Assembly: GCF_016859285.1 (NCBI RefSeq)
Contig: NC_053418.1
Span: forward strand, 19,245,329 to 19,309,328
Source of the DNA: Xiphias gladius
Taxonomy: Eukaryota; Chordata; Actinopteri; Istiophoriformes; Xiphiidae
Length of the DNA: 64,000 nucleotides
Reading direction: 5' to 3'
The notes below the pieces were generated by a model. It saw nothing but the letters and a program-made list of their open reading frames with translations, had not been told where the DNA came from and searched no databases. The stretch's first letter is position 1; each line of letters begins with the position of its first letter. A program made the translations under genes and the position numbers. Below, one piece after another: positions 36,651 to 50,700 of this stretch.

Positions 36651-39600
36651 AATAGCGGTGACACCCAAGATACAACCTCCGAGACACAGTGTATTGAGAG
36701 CACATGATAAAGGTTAGAAGCGATGATAACGTTATAGTATTTTTAGTAGTATTAATTATCACTACGTTATTATTATAAGTAGTAGTAGTAGTAGTAAAGG
36801 GCCATAGCTTGGATTTTAAAATACTAAGATCACGAGTCCAAGTCCTCAAAACACATTTCTCTACACAGAAAGATTTCACGAGGCACCAATTAAGTATAAA
36901 TTATTTTTTATTTTTTGAATTTTTTTATTTCTAAATCATGTCCTAATGTATATATTGTGCTCCGTTTTAGTGTTTACTCCATAGTAGCAGTGTTGTTACC
37001 ACAATATGCTACTATGGAGCAAGTTGTTATGTTAGTACATCTTGATTTACAGATTGACAGTTTGATGGGGATTTACCTCTACTGCAGTGATAAATAGACA
37101 CTCTGTTCACAGAACCCCAGGAGAAAGGAAAGAGATGTGAAATGAACAGAGAAGTTTGAAAACACCACAACACAAACAATACTCTAAACAGAAACAGCAG
37201 CATTCTTGCAGAGCACACTTTGTCCTTGCACTTCTGGAGCTGAAGTACTAACTAGCTGTTATGTATACCCATATAATAAAGCAAACTCTTTAGTGCTATT
37301 AAAAGGCATGTGTGTTTCTATTCCGAATCTGGAGTATCTGAGAGTGGGACAGGTCCCTTTATTAAGACTTAATAATGAAATAGGGGTTTCCGAGCAGTCG
37401 TGAATGGGACACCAGGAGCACTGGAGAGGCATGGACTGCGGGGAACGGCCTAAACCTGAGCCACACCGCCGCCTGTTGGTATTAAAGAGAAAATACCAAA
37501 CTCCGTTTTTTGGAGGCGGACCGGACAACAAACCAGTTGACTTTATCTTGATGTGTCCACATGATGAATTCTGAAATATTAAAGCTTGATTATAGTATTA
37601 CTAAAGAAAGAGTTTGATGTGTCAGAGAATTAGAGCATAACTCCCATAACTTTTACATCTCTCATTTTCATCGTAGTCACACTGCAGGATTTTCCCCACA
37701 TCCTTTGCTGTAAATCTCTGTAATCTTCCAAACCATTTCCTGATCCTAAACCGTTGCTGTCTGAAAGCACCTCTTGACCCGAGCAGTATCAAGTTAACAT
37801 TTTTTTCCTTTCAGTGAGGTCTGCTTTAAATATATAACTTCTCGTTTGAATGTGGAGAAAGTAGACTGTATGCTTCAGGGCCACAGAAACACACTGCGCA
37901 GAACTTGATAATCTCTATTATCTAAACAAAGGTGGTGAAATATTAATAACAGACAATAATACCGCAACATACACCCTCAAAAATGACCAGCCTCTGACCC
38001 CCAAAGATAAAATTTGATGAAGGGGTATGGTGTTGGATTTCATGACATTTTACAGCTTTTTGACAGTGTGCCCACTCAACATAGTTTCTCACAATTTAAA
38101 GTTATGAATACACTGAAATGGTGAAACTAGGGAGCTGCAAACTTCTCACTGCCTCTATTTAAAAACAAGATGAAAATCAGGTTTTACAGATTTTAAAGTA
38201 GACCAGAGATTTTATAATTGTTCTTAGGTATGAGATTTCAACTGCTTGCTCATGCGATCATCCTGACGAATGGAGTGCAGGGTGTTTTGTTGACCGCAAA
38301 TATTAACCTGCTTTGGTCTGGTAGAGCCAAGTCACATCTCTGTGAATAGATGTAGTCTCTTGTCGTGAGGACAGGAGCTCTCTCCCATCACAATTGGAAA
38401 CGAAGCCTCCATTATACCGTATTGTGCCATCTTAATAACATGCAAGAGCATGCAACTAATTGTTGTCATTGCAGGAGACGACCCATCTCTATCTATAACA
38501 CAGACGTAAAAATGAATAATAATAAAAAGTTTCCCCCCAAAAATCAAAAGCTCAGTCACAAACCTGGTTGCCTCTTAAATAGCATTTTATTTTCTCTATC
38601 CATGTTAGAATTATTATATTAATATTATTACACATAAGTTCCTTCTGTATTGAAATATGCTGTACAAAATTAATCTAATCAAACCAGAGATGACATTAGT
38701 CAAGGTGACCAGTACAAAGGTCATGTGAAAAGTCAAAATGATGGCCTACCTTGGTCTATAATAGTTGTCTTACCAAGAGTTAGAGAAGTAAGAACTACAG
38801 CTGAGAGATAATGACAAAAGGTTGAGAAAGCAAAATAAAAATGACAACATGTCCAGTACAAATACTATTTACAAATTGAAAACAAAAGAAAGCATAACCT
38901 TGTTTATAAGACAAATGAGTTTTGTAAAGTAGTTTTCACAGACCATCGCGGGACAAACAACACTTACCAATCCTGATCTGGATCTTGGTCAATCTGACAA
39001 ACATCAAGCTGCCTTTGCTTCCTCTTAACCTGTAAGTAATCATACCTGAAGGTTTACAGTAGCACCCATTGGCTTATTAGTTAAATGTCACTTAACAACA
39101 GCTTTTGACTCATTTTGTGAACACAGGTTCAAGTGTAATACAGGTATTAAAAACACCCCTAATAAAATGATCCATTGACATTTCCTAAGTAGTTGTGTAT
39201 TTGTTATACAGGCCAAAAACATAAGAAACTAGCCATTTATGGCATGCAGTAGCACTTTGACATTTGCTTTTCAGGGCCCTGACAGTGCCTTAATGGAGTC
39301 ATCAGCTGGCTAGTGCTTTGTTTTGCCTCACTCAGCATTAAAAGGGCAAATCAACAGACAACAATGGTTCCAGAAATACCACGGAGACAGAAACTTAAAA
39401 GTTGATACAAAAAGAAAAAGCAAAACATTCTACCCATGATGGAGGCCTTTAATGCTGAGCCACTTACACTGACATAACCCATACTGCGAGTGAGTAACCA
39501 AGGTTGGAGTCCACTCATTTTCAGCTCAAATGTACTGAAATAAAAGCTTCTCAGTGACTTAAAATACAACACTGTCATTTCTTTTAACCACTTCCTGAAC

Positions 39601-41084
39601 TGAAAATGAAGCAACACCAGCTGCATTAATAACGTTCACTGGTCAGTCCTGATTGGCATTAGTGGTGTAAGTCTTGATCAGAGCAAAGGCTGTTAGCTGC
39701 TGTCACAGTAGTTACATTTTTATCATATAAAAAGACACATTAGGAAGATCTGATTCAGGTACATATGTGAGATTTGTAATAATAACTACATACATTATTT
39801 AATTTGATATCCTCAGAACCAAAGACAGAAAACACTGGTCAACACTGAGCTTCTTAATAGTCACTATATCAAGGTGAATACTTGTTATTTCCAAAGAGGG
39901 GTCATATTTTGTCCACAAAATGGTCCAGCATTTAATTTTTCTGAAAACACTGAGTTTATCGACTACAGCATAGTGATATTGATTTTATAGCAACCATATT
40001 TCAAGATAAACTCAGATGTAGGAACTGTGGAAAGGTTTTTAAAAGTCAATGTGAGGAAATAACCCACACTTTATTGGTCAACGATATACTGCCTCAGCCT
40101 TTTAACTGGCTACATGAGCTGCTGGCTGAGCCCCATCTTTCATTATATTCTTGTAGTAGATTGTAACCTCAAATTGTACCATTTTACGACTACAAATATG
40201 TAGACACTGAATGCAGCTAACAGAGCTTTGGAGATGTTTCTAGGTGTTATTTGTACAACACACACTTCTTTGTGTGTCTACGTCTCCGCAATATATTATG
40301 CTAAACATTTGGCAAAACTGGCACAGCTAGGCAATATGTCAGTTTGTCTTGTACAATTCTTCAGTGACAGCTGATACGTGCAAATATCATGTATGATGTA
40401 TAAAAAAATATAATAAACAGTAATTCAAAAAAAAGAAAAAAAGGAATTCATGGTAACTGCAGTGTGTAGGACCAAACCTGACCTCAGAGTCAGATGGCGC
40501 TCAGTTGGATTAGTGAGAGTCAGGTCCACTTCTGGTACATTCCAGCTTAAAGCAAGGCTATTTCTCAGAACCTCAAAAGCCTCAGGAGTTGACCAGAGGT
40601 CTTCATTAAGAACTGTGGACCATGTCCTTCTCAAAAGGCAGCAAAAATGTGATACCAACACACGCACACACGCACCCGCACTCTCTCATATATTGCATAT
40701 ACACACGGTATGTTGTCTGTGCACATGCCTACTTCCTCTTTCATTCACACTTTCACAATGTGCAATTTTCAACATTTAAAAAAAAAAAAAAAAATCTAAA
40801 AATAAAACAGAATGATGGGTATTTGTAAGTTCACAGCTGCAGCATATGGAGTGGACGGTACTGGCAGGCCATGGTCCGGGTGAACTGGAGCTCCAAGGGG
40901 GAGAGGTACTCAAATGAGAGAAGTCAGCCACCATAAAGTCAGTAATACATAGACAAAACATCACTTCTACCTGCATTACTTCACGAAATAAGAAAGAAAA
41001 AAAAAATAGTTGTACCCCTTGTCCATCATCCATCCTTTCCTGGAAACTTCTCTTCTTCCCTCTCCACCCTTATCTTTAGTTCCT
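36651..41084. other. cemip2-abhd17b intergenic region
   Basis: I see no coding exon here. It contains the (AGT)n repeat and a 13-bp-stem hairpin at 36977-37019. The right-hand part should include the abhd17b 3' UTR; a minus-strand AATAAA at 40070-40075 is about 1 kb past that stop codon and could be its polyadenylation signal. The rest is AT-rich with no recognisable element. Confidence 0.5.
36775..36796. repeat. (AGT)n trinucleotide repeat
   Basis: Six to seven AGT units, intergenic between cemip2 and abhd17b. Confidence 0.9.
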
Positions 41085-41304
41085 CTACAAGTTGACTAGC
41101 TCATGTGCCACAAACTGTTTGAGTCTCTCCAGGTACTGTCCATAGAGCTCCACGTCGTTGTGTCCAGCCCCCTCCACCCAGAGCGGCTCCACGGGGCGCT
41201 GACAGCGTTCATACAGTGCCAGGCCATGGGAGAAGTCGATGACCTCGTCCTCCGTACCATGGATCACGAGAACTGGTGATGTTACCTTGGAAATTTTGTC
41301 AATG
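41085..41304 (-). CDS. abhd17b: abhd17b last coding exon with catalytic Asp and His
   Basis: Encodes [20 protein letters not shown] through the C-terminus ELVNL. It carries the triad aspartate and histidine ([20 protein letters not shown]). Acceptor CATTTCAAAG. Confidence 0.95.
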
Positions 41305-41636
41305 CTTTGAAATGAGAAAATAAGGAAAGGGGAGTTATGCAGGGATGTCAAAATGCAGACACTACATGAAGACAAACAGAAAAAGTGAGACCGGGGTTGA
41401 GCTGTTGTAATGAAACACTATACAAAATCAACAATAAATGTTGAACATTTACCAAGGAAGAGAAATGGAGCAGAGCTACATAACTGACTGGCCACCAGAG
41501 GGTGCGTTTGAGAATATTTTTATTTTAAGTGCTGTAACTCATTGTCTCAGTGAATAGTTAAGAATAAAATCAGTTACTGAATTTTTTTTTTTTTTTTTTT
41601 TTTACTCATTTAAATTTATAAGTCCACGTTTGAGAG

Positions 41637-41708
<72 letters not shown>

Positions 41709-44700
41709 TGTATGTGTGCGTTTTCCCTGATTCAGTCACACAGCGTTTTTTTAAATGCATGTGTACTCTTGTTAATTGAATGTCAGTGCACACAGACTGT
41801 GTGCCTTTCAGTGGATGTCATCTCTCCATTGAGTGCACTCACTTTGGGAAGGCATCAAAGCAGTAGGTCTTCTTGGTGTCAGGGAAGGCCACTCTCATGC
41901 CAGAGGTGAGTGGGGAGTGGAGGATGACTGCAGCACTCTCATAGCGAGAAGCCAGGTCCACAGAGGGCACGGTGCCAATGCTCTGGCCGTACACGATCAC
42001 GCTCTCTGGCCGGATGCCATACCTGTGAGGAGGACACCGACTATCTGAAAAAACACGCTTTCGCTGATCATGGAGAGGATGTTTACACTGCTAGTAGCCA
42101 GACATATTCAGGTACATTTTGTGTGCTCTACCAGAATCAGGCAGGTGTCAAGTCAGGCCTTTTGTCAATCATAAAAAGCAGTTTTGGATGTCAAAATAGA
42201 AAAAGTAAATGCTTTATTTTGTGTTATTTTGAGTTCAATCATTTGTTTTAAAGTTGAATTTCTTAAAATGCTCTTCATAGGAAAAGGGAAACTTGCTTTA
42301 ATCACAATTCTTCAGGTAAAGTCTGCTTTATATACACATCACATAGAAAATATACTCAAACTTCCAATTAGTCCCATCGCTCTCTCATTTGCCCCACATG
42401 CTGCTCATAAGCAAACATGCACCTGTGTGCAAATACAGACTTACTCATACTTTATTATCAGCTGAAAAGTCATGCCACAGTGACTCAGTGATTAAAGGCC
42501 TTCATAAAAACAAGCACACAGAGACTTGATACAGCCAAGGTTGAGTGGCTTTCTGCTGCTTTTCGAAGCAGCCGAACAGAGACAACCATCACGGAAGTCT
42601 TGTGATTCAGAAGGGAGGAGGAAAATAGGAAAACAAGCAGATAGAAAGCTAAAGAGACACTGATACTGGATCGAGGCTGAGGGAGAAACAGAAAGAGAGA
42701 GGGAAAACGGGGAAGAGAAGACATTCCTCAGCTGATTAGGAAGAACGTGACCCACTCTAGCAAGCAAGCAGTCAGCTGACGAACTAAGACCTAGTCTGAG
42801 CACACTGCATCACTGTCTCTACCATTGCACTGCTGGATAGTGCATAGTAAACAGCCACAACCAGCTTCACTAAAACTCTGCTCTACTCTATTATTAAAAT
42901 TAGGAATACTAACATTACAGGTTTAACATTACAGTCTCTGCCATTGCACTACTATAATACACAGTAGTGAACAATACATGAGCACCAAAGTCTGACACCA
43001 CTCTACACTGCTGTAATGGATTATTATAATTAGGAACTCCACACACACACAAGTCTAACACAACCCTCGCAAGGGAACAATCTGCAGTAATTTAGGCCTA
43101 CTGCTACAAAGAGCAGTGGACTTAAGTGTAGGCACATCCACTTCAGACAGAACATGGAAATGTACACACACAGACACAGACTAGTTTGTAGACAGTCCTT
43201 GGCAGGAGTATAGGATCTGTTTACTTTGGTGTGTCAAGCCAGCTGACACACCAACTGTATAAATAGGGGTGAAAATACTGGCACAGCATGGGAAAGTACA
43301 CAATTCATTGACTGAAAGCCTATCTCAATGATACAACATAATGTAGCTGTTGAAGGGAGATGAAGGATAGTGAGGAGGAGACCAAAATCTCAATTCTTTT
43401 TACAAACTGTATATAGTAAAAAAATGACACTGTCCTTCTGATGTGGCCCATTGGAAACCAACAGCTAATGTTAAAATAGAAAGCTTAATCACTGAAAGCA
43501 GAATTTAGAAGATGTTTGCAGGAACCCAACAATGACCTACTTGCCTGATGTTTAGCATACAAGTTGGATTCCTACTTTTACCTGGTTCAGTGTTAATTTG
43601 ACAACGGAAAGAAAAAAAACAAAAACATGATAACTGGTCCTTTTTGGCACACCAAGTTTTAGTAAAGTGAGGTAAGAGAATAATAATCTATAATAATCAA
43701 ATAATCTGGAGATGACTGCCACTGTTCACTATTAACTTCTCCCAGGACATATAAAAGTAAAGTGCTTGGTACAACAAGGGGACTGTAAGGTTGTTTACTG
43801 CTCTTACTCATAACTGTTGACAGGCAGCATCTGATCATTAGAAATTCTGAATGAGTGTGTTTAATTAGACCTCATAACTCAGCAGTGCACAGCAATGCCT
43901 GTAGTTGAGCTTTGATGTCACAGAGTTTGTGGTTTGAGTACTGTTATGAACAGTTTCATCAGTGTAACCCTCAATCAGAGCTCTATCTGCTGTTACCTTT
44001 TATTACCGCTTGTTGTTGTAAGTGTTTATCTTCTTTTGCTTATGCTTATTTAGTCAACGTTGGTCACCATATCAGGCCACTAAAGACTGGCCAATCCTAA
44101 AACACAAACACTCATCACATGGATGTGGCAACAATGTCAAGCTTATGTAATGTCAATATAGAGAGGGTAAATTGAAACTATTTGACAGCTTATTCATCAA
44201 GTAAAAGGCTTAGGATGGTAAATGCAGCAAGGCTGTCCCCAAACCTGGTCCTTGTTTTGCTCAAAGACACACATATAAACACAATTAAAAAAATCCAAGG
44301 CTTGAACCCATGACATTCCACTTCCAACGAGGTCACTAACCGCTATCCCACCCTGCTATCTTGGCACTGTTAGATGAACTGATGTGGTTTCTCCTCACAC
44401 ATTCAGGAAAGAATGTACAAAGAGGAGGACAATGGCAGTGCAGATCCGCAGCTGCACTCGTTAAAAACAGCACTATGACAGGCTTTGACTAACCCAGATC
44501 CACACAAGACGCAACCCCCCCCGGACTCGCTATCACTAGTCAACAATTTACTCCATTGCATTTCAGCTTGAATAGACCTCAGCAAGCCATAGCCAGCCGT
44601 GCTCCATGGTTATACCCCTCCCCCAAGCCTTAATCAATTTAGACTCCTGACACAAATCCAATCTATTATGCATCACATCCTCCCTCGCCCCCCTCTTCTG

Positions 44701-47700
44701 TCCTTGGCTCCTTCTTGGCTGCCCACCTCTTGCTCTCTGAAGACCAAAAATATTCTCATCCCATAGCAGTCACTATGACTAATAGATATTTTAGGATATC
44801 CTGTACATATGTACAGGCATGTTCAACAGATCAGAGTACAATCTGAACGAGAGCAGGGGGATCCTTCACCAAAGTGCTCCAGTGCAACTATTAACTCATG
44901 TGCTTCCATTGAATACCTGCCTTTTCAAATAGGTCTTGAAAATTAGTAGACGTTAAGATCTCTATTTGTAGCTCTATGCTCACACACGTTTCAAAAGGTC
45001 AATAGTAGTAAATTAAATATTAAAATGTGAGGACAATAAGTATATAACTAGCAGGAGCCATGTTTCTGCTGTTCTGTGTTATGGAGTGCAGTCAGGTGAG
45101 TGATCGCACTCCACCCAACTGACTTGACAGGACACAGCAGCCTACAGACTACAGGCTTCATCAGGCTAAATGCCACTGAAATTTCAGGTCAGGAAAAGTA
45201 AACAGTCATCTACTCGGTGGGTTGCCTCCCTGCGTCACCATCATTGTGAGAATTTCTCTCCACTATTGAAGATCTGAGAAGACGGATGGCATTTTGATTT
45301 GGATCAATCAGATGACTGACCAAGAAGTGACCAGTTTTTCCATAGTGTTGGAAGACCTTGGTCTAAATGCTCACTGGAAATCGGTTGCTAGGCTACCGCT
45401 CAATATTAGACTAGCAGGATTGAATGCTGGCCCGCCTCCATGTCTGAGGGAAAAGAAAATGATACAGTGCCATTCTGTAGTGGAAAATAGACACACGGAG
45501 ACACACAGACACACACGGTAAAAGAGAGGAACTGGGCTAACAGCTTTCATCAGCTTGATCACTCTTTAGTCAATACCTTTTTCTCATGCTCGATTTCTTT
45601 TAGTGTGGTGCAACAAACAGTAGACTTGACACATTCTTCTGTTAGTACGTGTAATATTTTGTATGATAATGGAGGCCGTGTTTGAGTGTGTAAACCCACT
45701 GACTTGTACAAGTGAATCATCGGACCCACTCCCTGCTCAGGTGAAGGGAGTGCCTCATCCACCATGGCTGAACAAAAGAGGCAGGAGGAGTGTGTGTCGG
45801 TGTGCCTGGATCAGCAGCTGTGGTGAGATTGTTAAAGTGACAGGTGGCTGCCCCCTGTCATATGACTGTGGAGGGCAGTGAAAGCCGCCATCACAAGTGT
45901 CTCAACACTCAGGAGAAGGTGAATTTGCTGACGGCTGACTCATAAAAAAAGAAAAAGATTGGATGACACAGAAAACAAAAAAACGGAGGCAGAAGAAGTA
46001 AGGATCTGTTTTGTTCAAAATGTCAAATAATCAGAAACAAAAAAAAAAAAAAAAAAAAGAGGCACTGACAAAGTACAAAAAGCAGAGAGAGTGAGAAAGA
46101 TATTAGAGCCGCTCCTTTCTTCAGGCTGTGCGTCTGATCTAACATGAGACATGCACAAGGGATGTAGGCAGCCAACTAGTGTGAGGCCATGCAGAGAGGC
46201 CTTTTGATGTGATAAACACAATATAGTTGATTCATGTTCAGCAGAGGCAAAGGCCTGGGTTGTACCCTCTTTCTACAACACAGGCAGTAAATTATGAATC
46301 TGACACAGCCCTAAAATCACCAGACGCAGTCAGCCGAGTCAAAAAGGCAGAAAATATATGATAATATTATACAAGGGCCTTATTTACTCCAAGCTTTGAA
46401 GATTCTACACTAAAAGGTTATGTACATACAAAAGTGGAAAAGTATGCGGGGCCAAAGATATTCATTAAATTGTGCACATGATTTCCATCACATCCATTCT
46501 GACTGGCTAGCAATTAGCCTTGAAGGGTTGTGAGGAAAAGTTGTTGCACCAGATCAATTGGAACCTGAAGTGCTTGTTGAGGTGATATAATGTCAGGGGT
46601 TTGGAGGCCTTAGCAGAGTGTCACCAACCAAAAATGTTTGGCACGTGGCATCATATGCAGTTAGTGCTGACAATTCTGGCAGCAGGACCATTAACATAAT
46701 ACTGTCACTGGAGAGACAACAGAGGTCTCACAGACAGAGACAGTGAGACACTGACATGGCGATAAAGGAATAAGACAGAGATGGTTGTTAGATACCGAGG
46801 TTATCCAAACCCCAAACTTAAATTGAAGCTTTTCGTTTGGTTAGGCATTCAAGTTAAAGTATGCAAAATGGGTTTGGGGAACTAACCTATGGTCTTATTT
46901 TATTTTTTTGGTTATATGTAAAAGAGTAGAACATCCCACACAGGATGTCGTTGTGCATTGCGTGCCATAAAGGAGCCATACATAAAGTCCCAAATTTATG
47001 GATTTCTCTAAAAAGGTATATTTGAAGACAAGCCTTATTCTCAAATAGACAAATGAGGATGCCACCATAACCCATTGTTCAGGCAGACACTGGCATGAGT
47101 AGAGCAGGGATCCCCAAAAGAAAAGTCATGCCAACCTGACAGTGTAGTTGACATAACAGGCCAGCACCATTGACACAACATTGTGGGTCTTTTCAGATGT
47201 TCTGAAAGTGACAATATATATATTTTATGTGTTTAAGTTTAATGTTTAAATTGCTTTTGATGTGGATGAGAAAACCGACCAAAAATGAATATAACTCAAT
47301 GTCCTGCATCTCTTCTCTGTGGCATACAGTATCCAATTGTGACATTCACACACACTTCTCCATTACAAAGATACTGACTTCAGTGAGAAGAATAACAAAC
47401 AAAAGGTAAATCCAAAACTTTAAATTGCCTCATTACCTCAGGACCTGCTCCTAAACGGTGGCCTGTATCGTACAGAGGCTTAACGCTTTATTAGTGACTG
47501 TGTGAATCTGTGCCAATAGACAGTGTAATTCCTACTGTGTGAATGCGTTAAAAAAAAAAAAAAAAAAAACACAGAAAGAACAGCAAGCACACAGATGTGT
47601 AACCGTGTTCAGCTCGTCTTTACTGCGAGAGCTAGAGGGAACTCTAAGAGTATTCTAACTGTGCAGCATGACTGTCCACCATGGGACTATATGGCATGGG

Positions 47701-50700
47701 ACATGCAGCATGCAAGCAAGCTGCAGCTTCTTGAATATCAAGTCATTTCCTTTTTGCTGAAAGCCTCCCATCTGATTTTGAATAGGTTTCTTCCTTGATT
47801 AACCTTACAGAGGAAACAGTGTCTTAGATTTTTGTAACGTCAATACCTGCTCTGCCTTTTTTAAATAAAACAGCTTTAAAATCAGGTACAGAAACAGTTA
47901 GTTTTTTATTTTTTGCAGCTATTCCATGCCCAGAGTCTTCAGTAACACCAATAGGTAAATAGCCACCCCGTCTGATCAAAGTGCAAAAGTTTAGTTGGCC
48001 TTTGCCAATTATTTAGAAAAAAGAAAGAATGTGATTCTGCCCAGAAGGCCTTTCTTATGGTTTTGTTTCTTTTTACTTTCGATCACATTCGACATTTTAA
48101 CTCAAGGTTTGGTAAAACTTTTTTGCTGCATTCCTGGAAATGAAGCATGCTAAACTGACAACACCAGTGACAGAAAGGTTACAACATTGATGTAAAAGAC
48201 TGTATTTGATTCTACACGCAAACACACACACACACCCACACATATACATACAAAGTGTCTGGTCCCCAGAAAAGCAGGTTCGTCTTCACAGCAGTGGCCC
48301 ATTTCCTGTATGCAGAACCTTTATGATCAAGGATTTCCTGTTTAACTTGCCAGCTTCCTTATTTAAAAAGGTCCTTATTTACAGAGGACCACTCAGTATA
48401 TTCTATGAAGTAATAGATGGTGTAAAATGTAAAAGAACTACTGACAGACATTCACAGCAAAAGACAGTGCCTAAGAAACAGTAACAATATGTTAGCAGTG
48501 GCTCTTCCAGTGTTATCCATCAGCACTTTGAAATCTCTGCAGTGCCAACACCTTCATTTACCACAGAAAGAACAAACACCCACATCAGCATTGACAGAGT
48601 ATGAGCACTCCACACTAGTATTTCTCTTTGTGGTTGATTTACACAGCTTCTGCTCTTTTCTTTCTGCCTTTTTGGTTTCCCTCTGCGAACGTTGCCCCTT
48701 TCCTTTATTAGCCATTTGTTTTTCTTCCAGCAGAAAGTATGCAGAAACAACCTACTGGCCTACTGGATGAACTTTTATTTCTCCCTCATTCACATAAACA
48801 AAAACACATAAATATGATGGACACATTATTTTCACACACACTCTCTCACACACACACACACCCTCCTCATCCTTTCCTCAAACAGAACAGGTGTGTGGCG
48901 ATAGCATCTGTCTTGAATGCATGTGTATAGGGATGCAACTAAAAGTTTATTTCATTACTGCTTAATCTGTCAACCATTTCCTCTATAGAATTTCAGAAAA
49001 TAGAGAAAAATCGCCATCAAAATTCCCCAAAACCCAAAGTGTCATCTTCAAATTGCTTGCTTTGCCCTATCAATAGCCCAAATCCCCACAATATTTCATT
49101 TACTATCATATAAAATATTTGAGAAGTTGGAACAAGCAAATTGATACTTCAGAACTTACTCAAAAAAATAAATAAAATAAAATAAAATAATAATAATAAT
49201 AATAATTGATTATCAGAACAGTTGCTGATTAATTTCCTGATGCTCGACTGGAGTATGGAGTGTAATTTCTATGGTGTTACAAAGGACAAAAGTAGGAGAT
49301 GACTGGAGGGTGGAAGACAATGAGCAGAGGTTCTTAAACTTAGATGAAAGGAAGCGAGGAACACAGGGTCAGACACACAGACTGATGAACATTGCTTAAA
49401 TGTAGAAAGGCCTTATCTGGGGAAAGGGACTGAAGCTGAGAAAACATATTTTTAGAAAATTTAGAAAACAGGATGAAATTAAAATTTGTTTCCCTAAAAG
49501 TTCACTTGTAAATCTACCTTTTTTTTTTTTTTTTAATTACATGAATTAATGCACTGCAATAGAGCAGGAATTCAACGGCTAATTCCTCTAGGCCATGTGC
49601 ACTGTAAAAACCAGGAGGAGTCCAGGGGTCCTTGCTTGTTTCATTTTCATTACAAAGCCATGATATAGATTATACAAGGATCATCAACAAGAAGCACTGA
49701 ATAAGTAAGTTTTATCAACTGGAATATCAGAGATACTGATAAATATAGCATATACAGATGCTGCCAACCGGTAGAAGTCTAATGTCGTCCGATAAAGATG
49801 AGTAAGACTGCAGAACAAAAAGATGCAGCAGAGCACCCACTCACACCTACATATGGCTAGCCAGCATGCTCATAGAAACCACGCTCTTTAATCTCGCCTA
49901 CGAGAACATCATGTCATTCCTACTAAACCTTCATTCCTCGTCATCTCCGCTCATGGTTTTATCAGGTCCAATCTAATCAAACCTCCAACCAGCTCCCTCC
50001 GCAGACTCTTCACATCTTCTTACCCTCACTCTTTTTGTTATGGCTTCATGTCCCTGCGATTTTCCCTGTCCGTCTACATTGACGTGGTTTCCTCTGATTT
50101 TATCTTAAATTTGCTTTCATTTCAGTGATCCCCATTTAATTTAGCAATCGCTGCAGACATTCACAGCAGAAGAAAACCAAGAAAGGTTGTTGTTGTTATT
50201 CACAAAGTTATCTCCCAATACCAATGCAAAGCTGTCAATGAAAATTACACGTACAGAGAGTTGCTATTAATATGGCTCTTTCGTCTCTGTTTATATTGCT
50301 GACAGCTTTTTGACTTGCAACATGTGCAGGAAAAATTGCAAAAACTATTCAGGAGAGAACTATTACAATCCATTGCACAGGAAGCTTTTAACTTTTTTTG
50401 GCTTATTTTGTGTTATGCTACTTCCCCTAAAGATCTGGGTTTGACACCAATTCCTGCATTCAAGTTAAAAATCAATCATTGCTTGTCAAGCCTCATCTAC
50501 AATCATCATTTAGGTTTATTTTACTCTCAAGTAAAGATGCTGTCACTAATTAGCATGTTCTGAGTGCCTGCTACATAGGAGCCACACTTGTGAGGCTTAT
50601 GTCTCCACTCTTATAAAAATTGATTACAGGGTCTGTGTGCATTTCAGTTACTCTAATATCACTGCATCCATCACTGCTAATTGATAACTCCATCCTTCCT

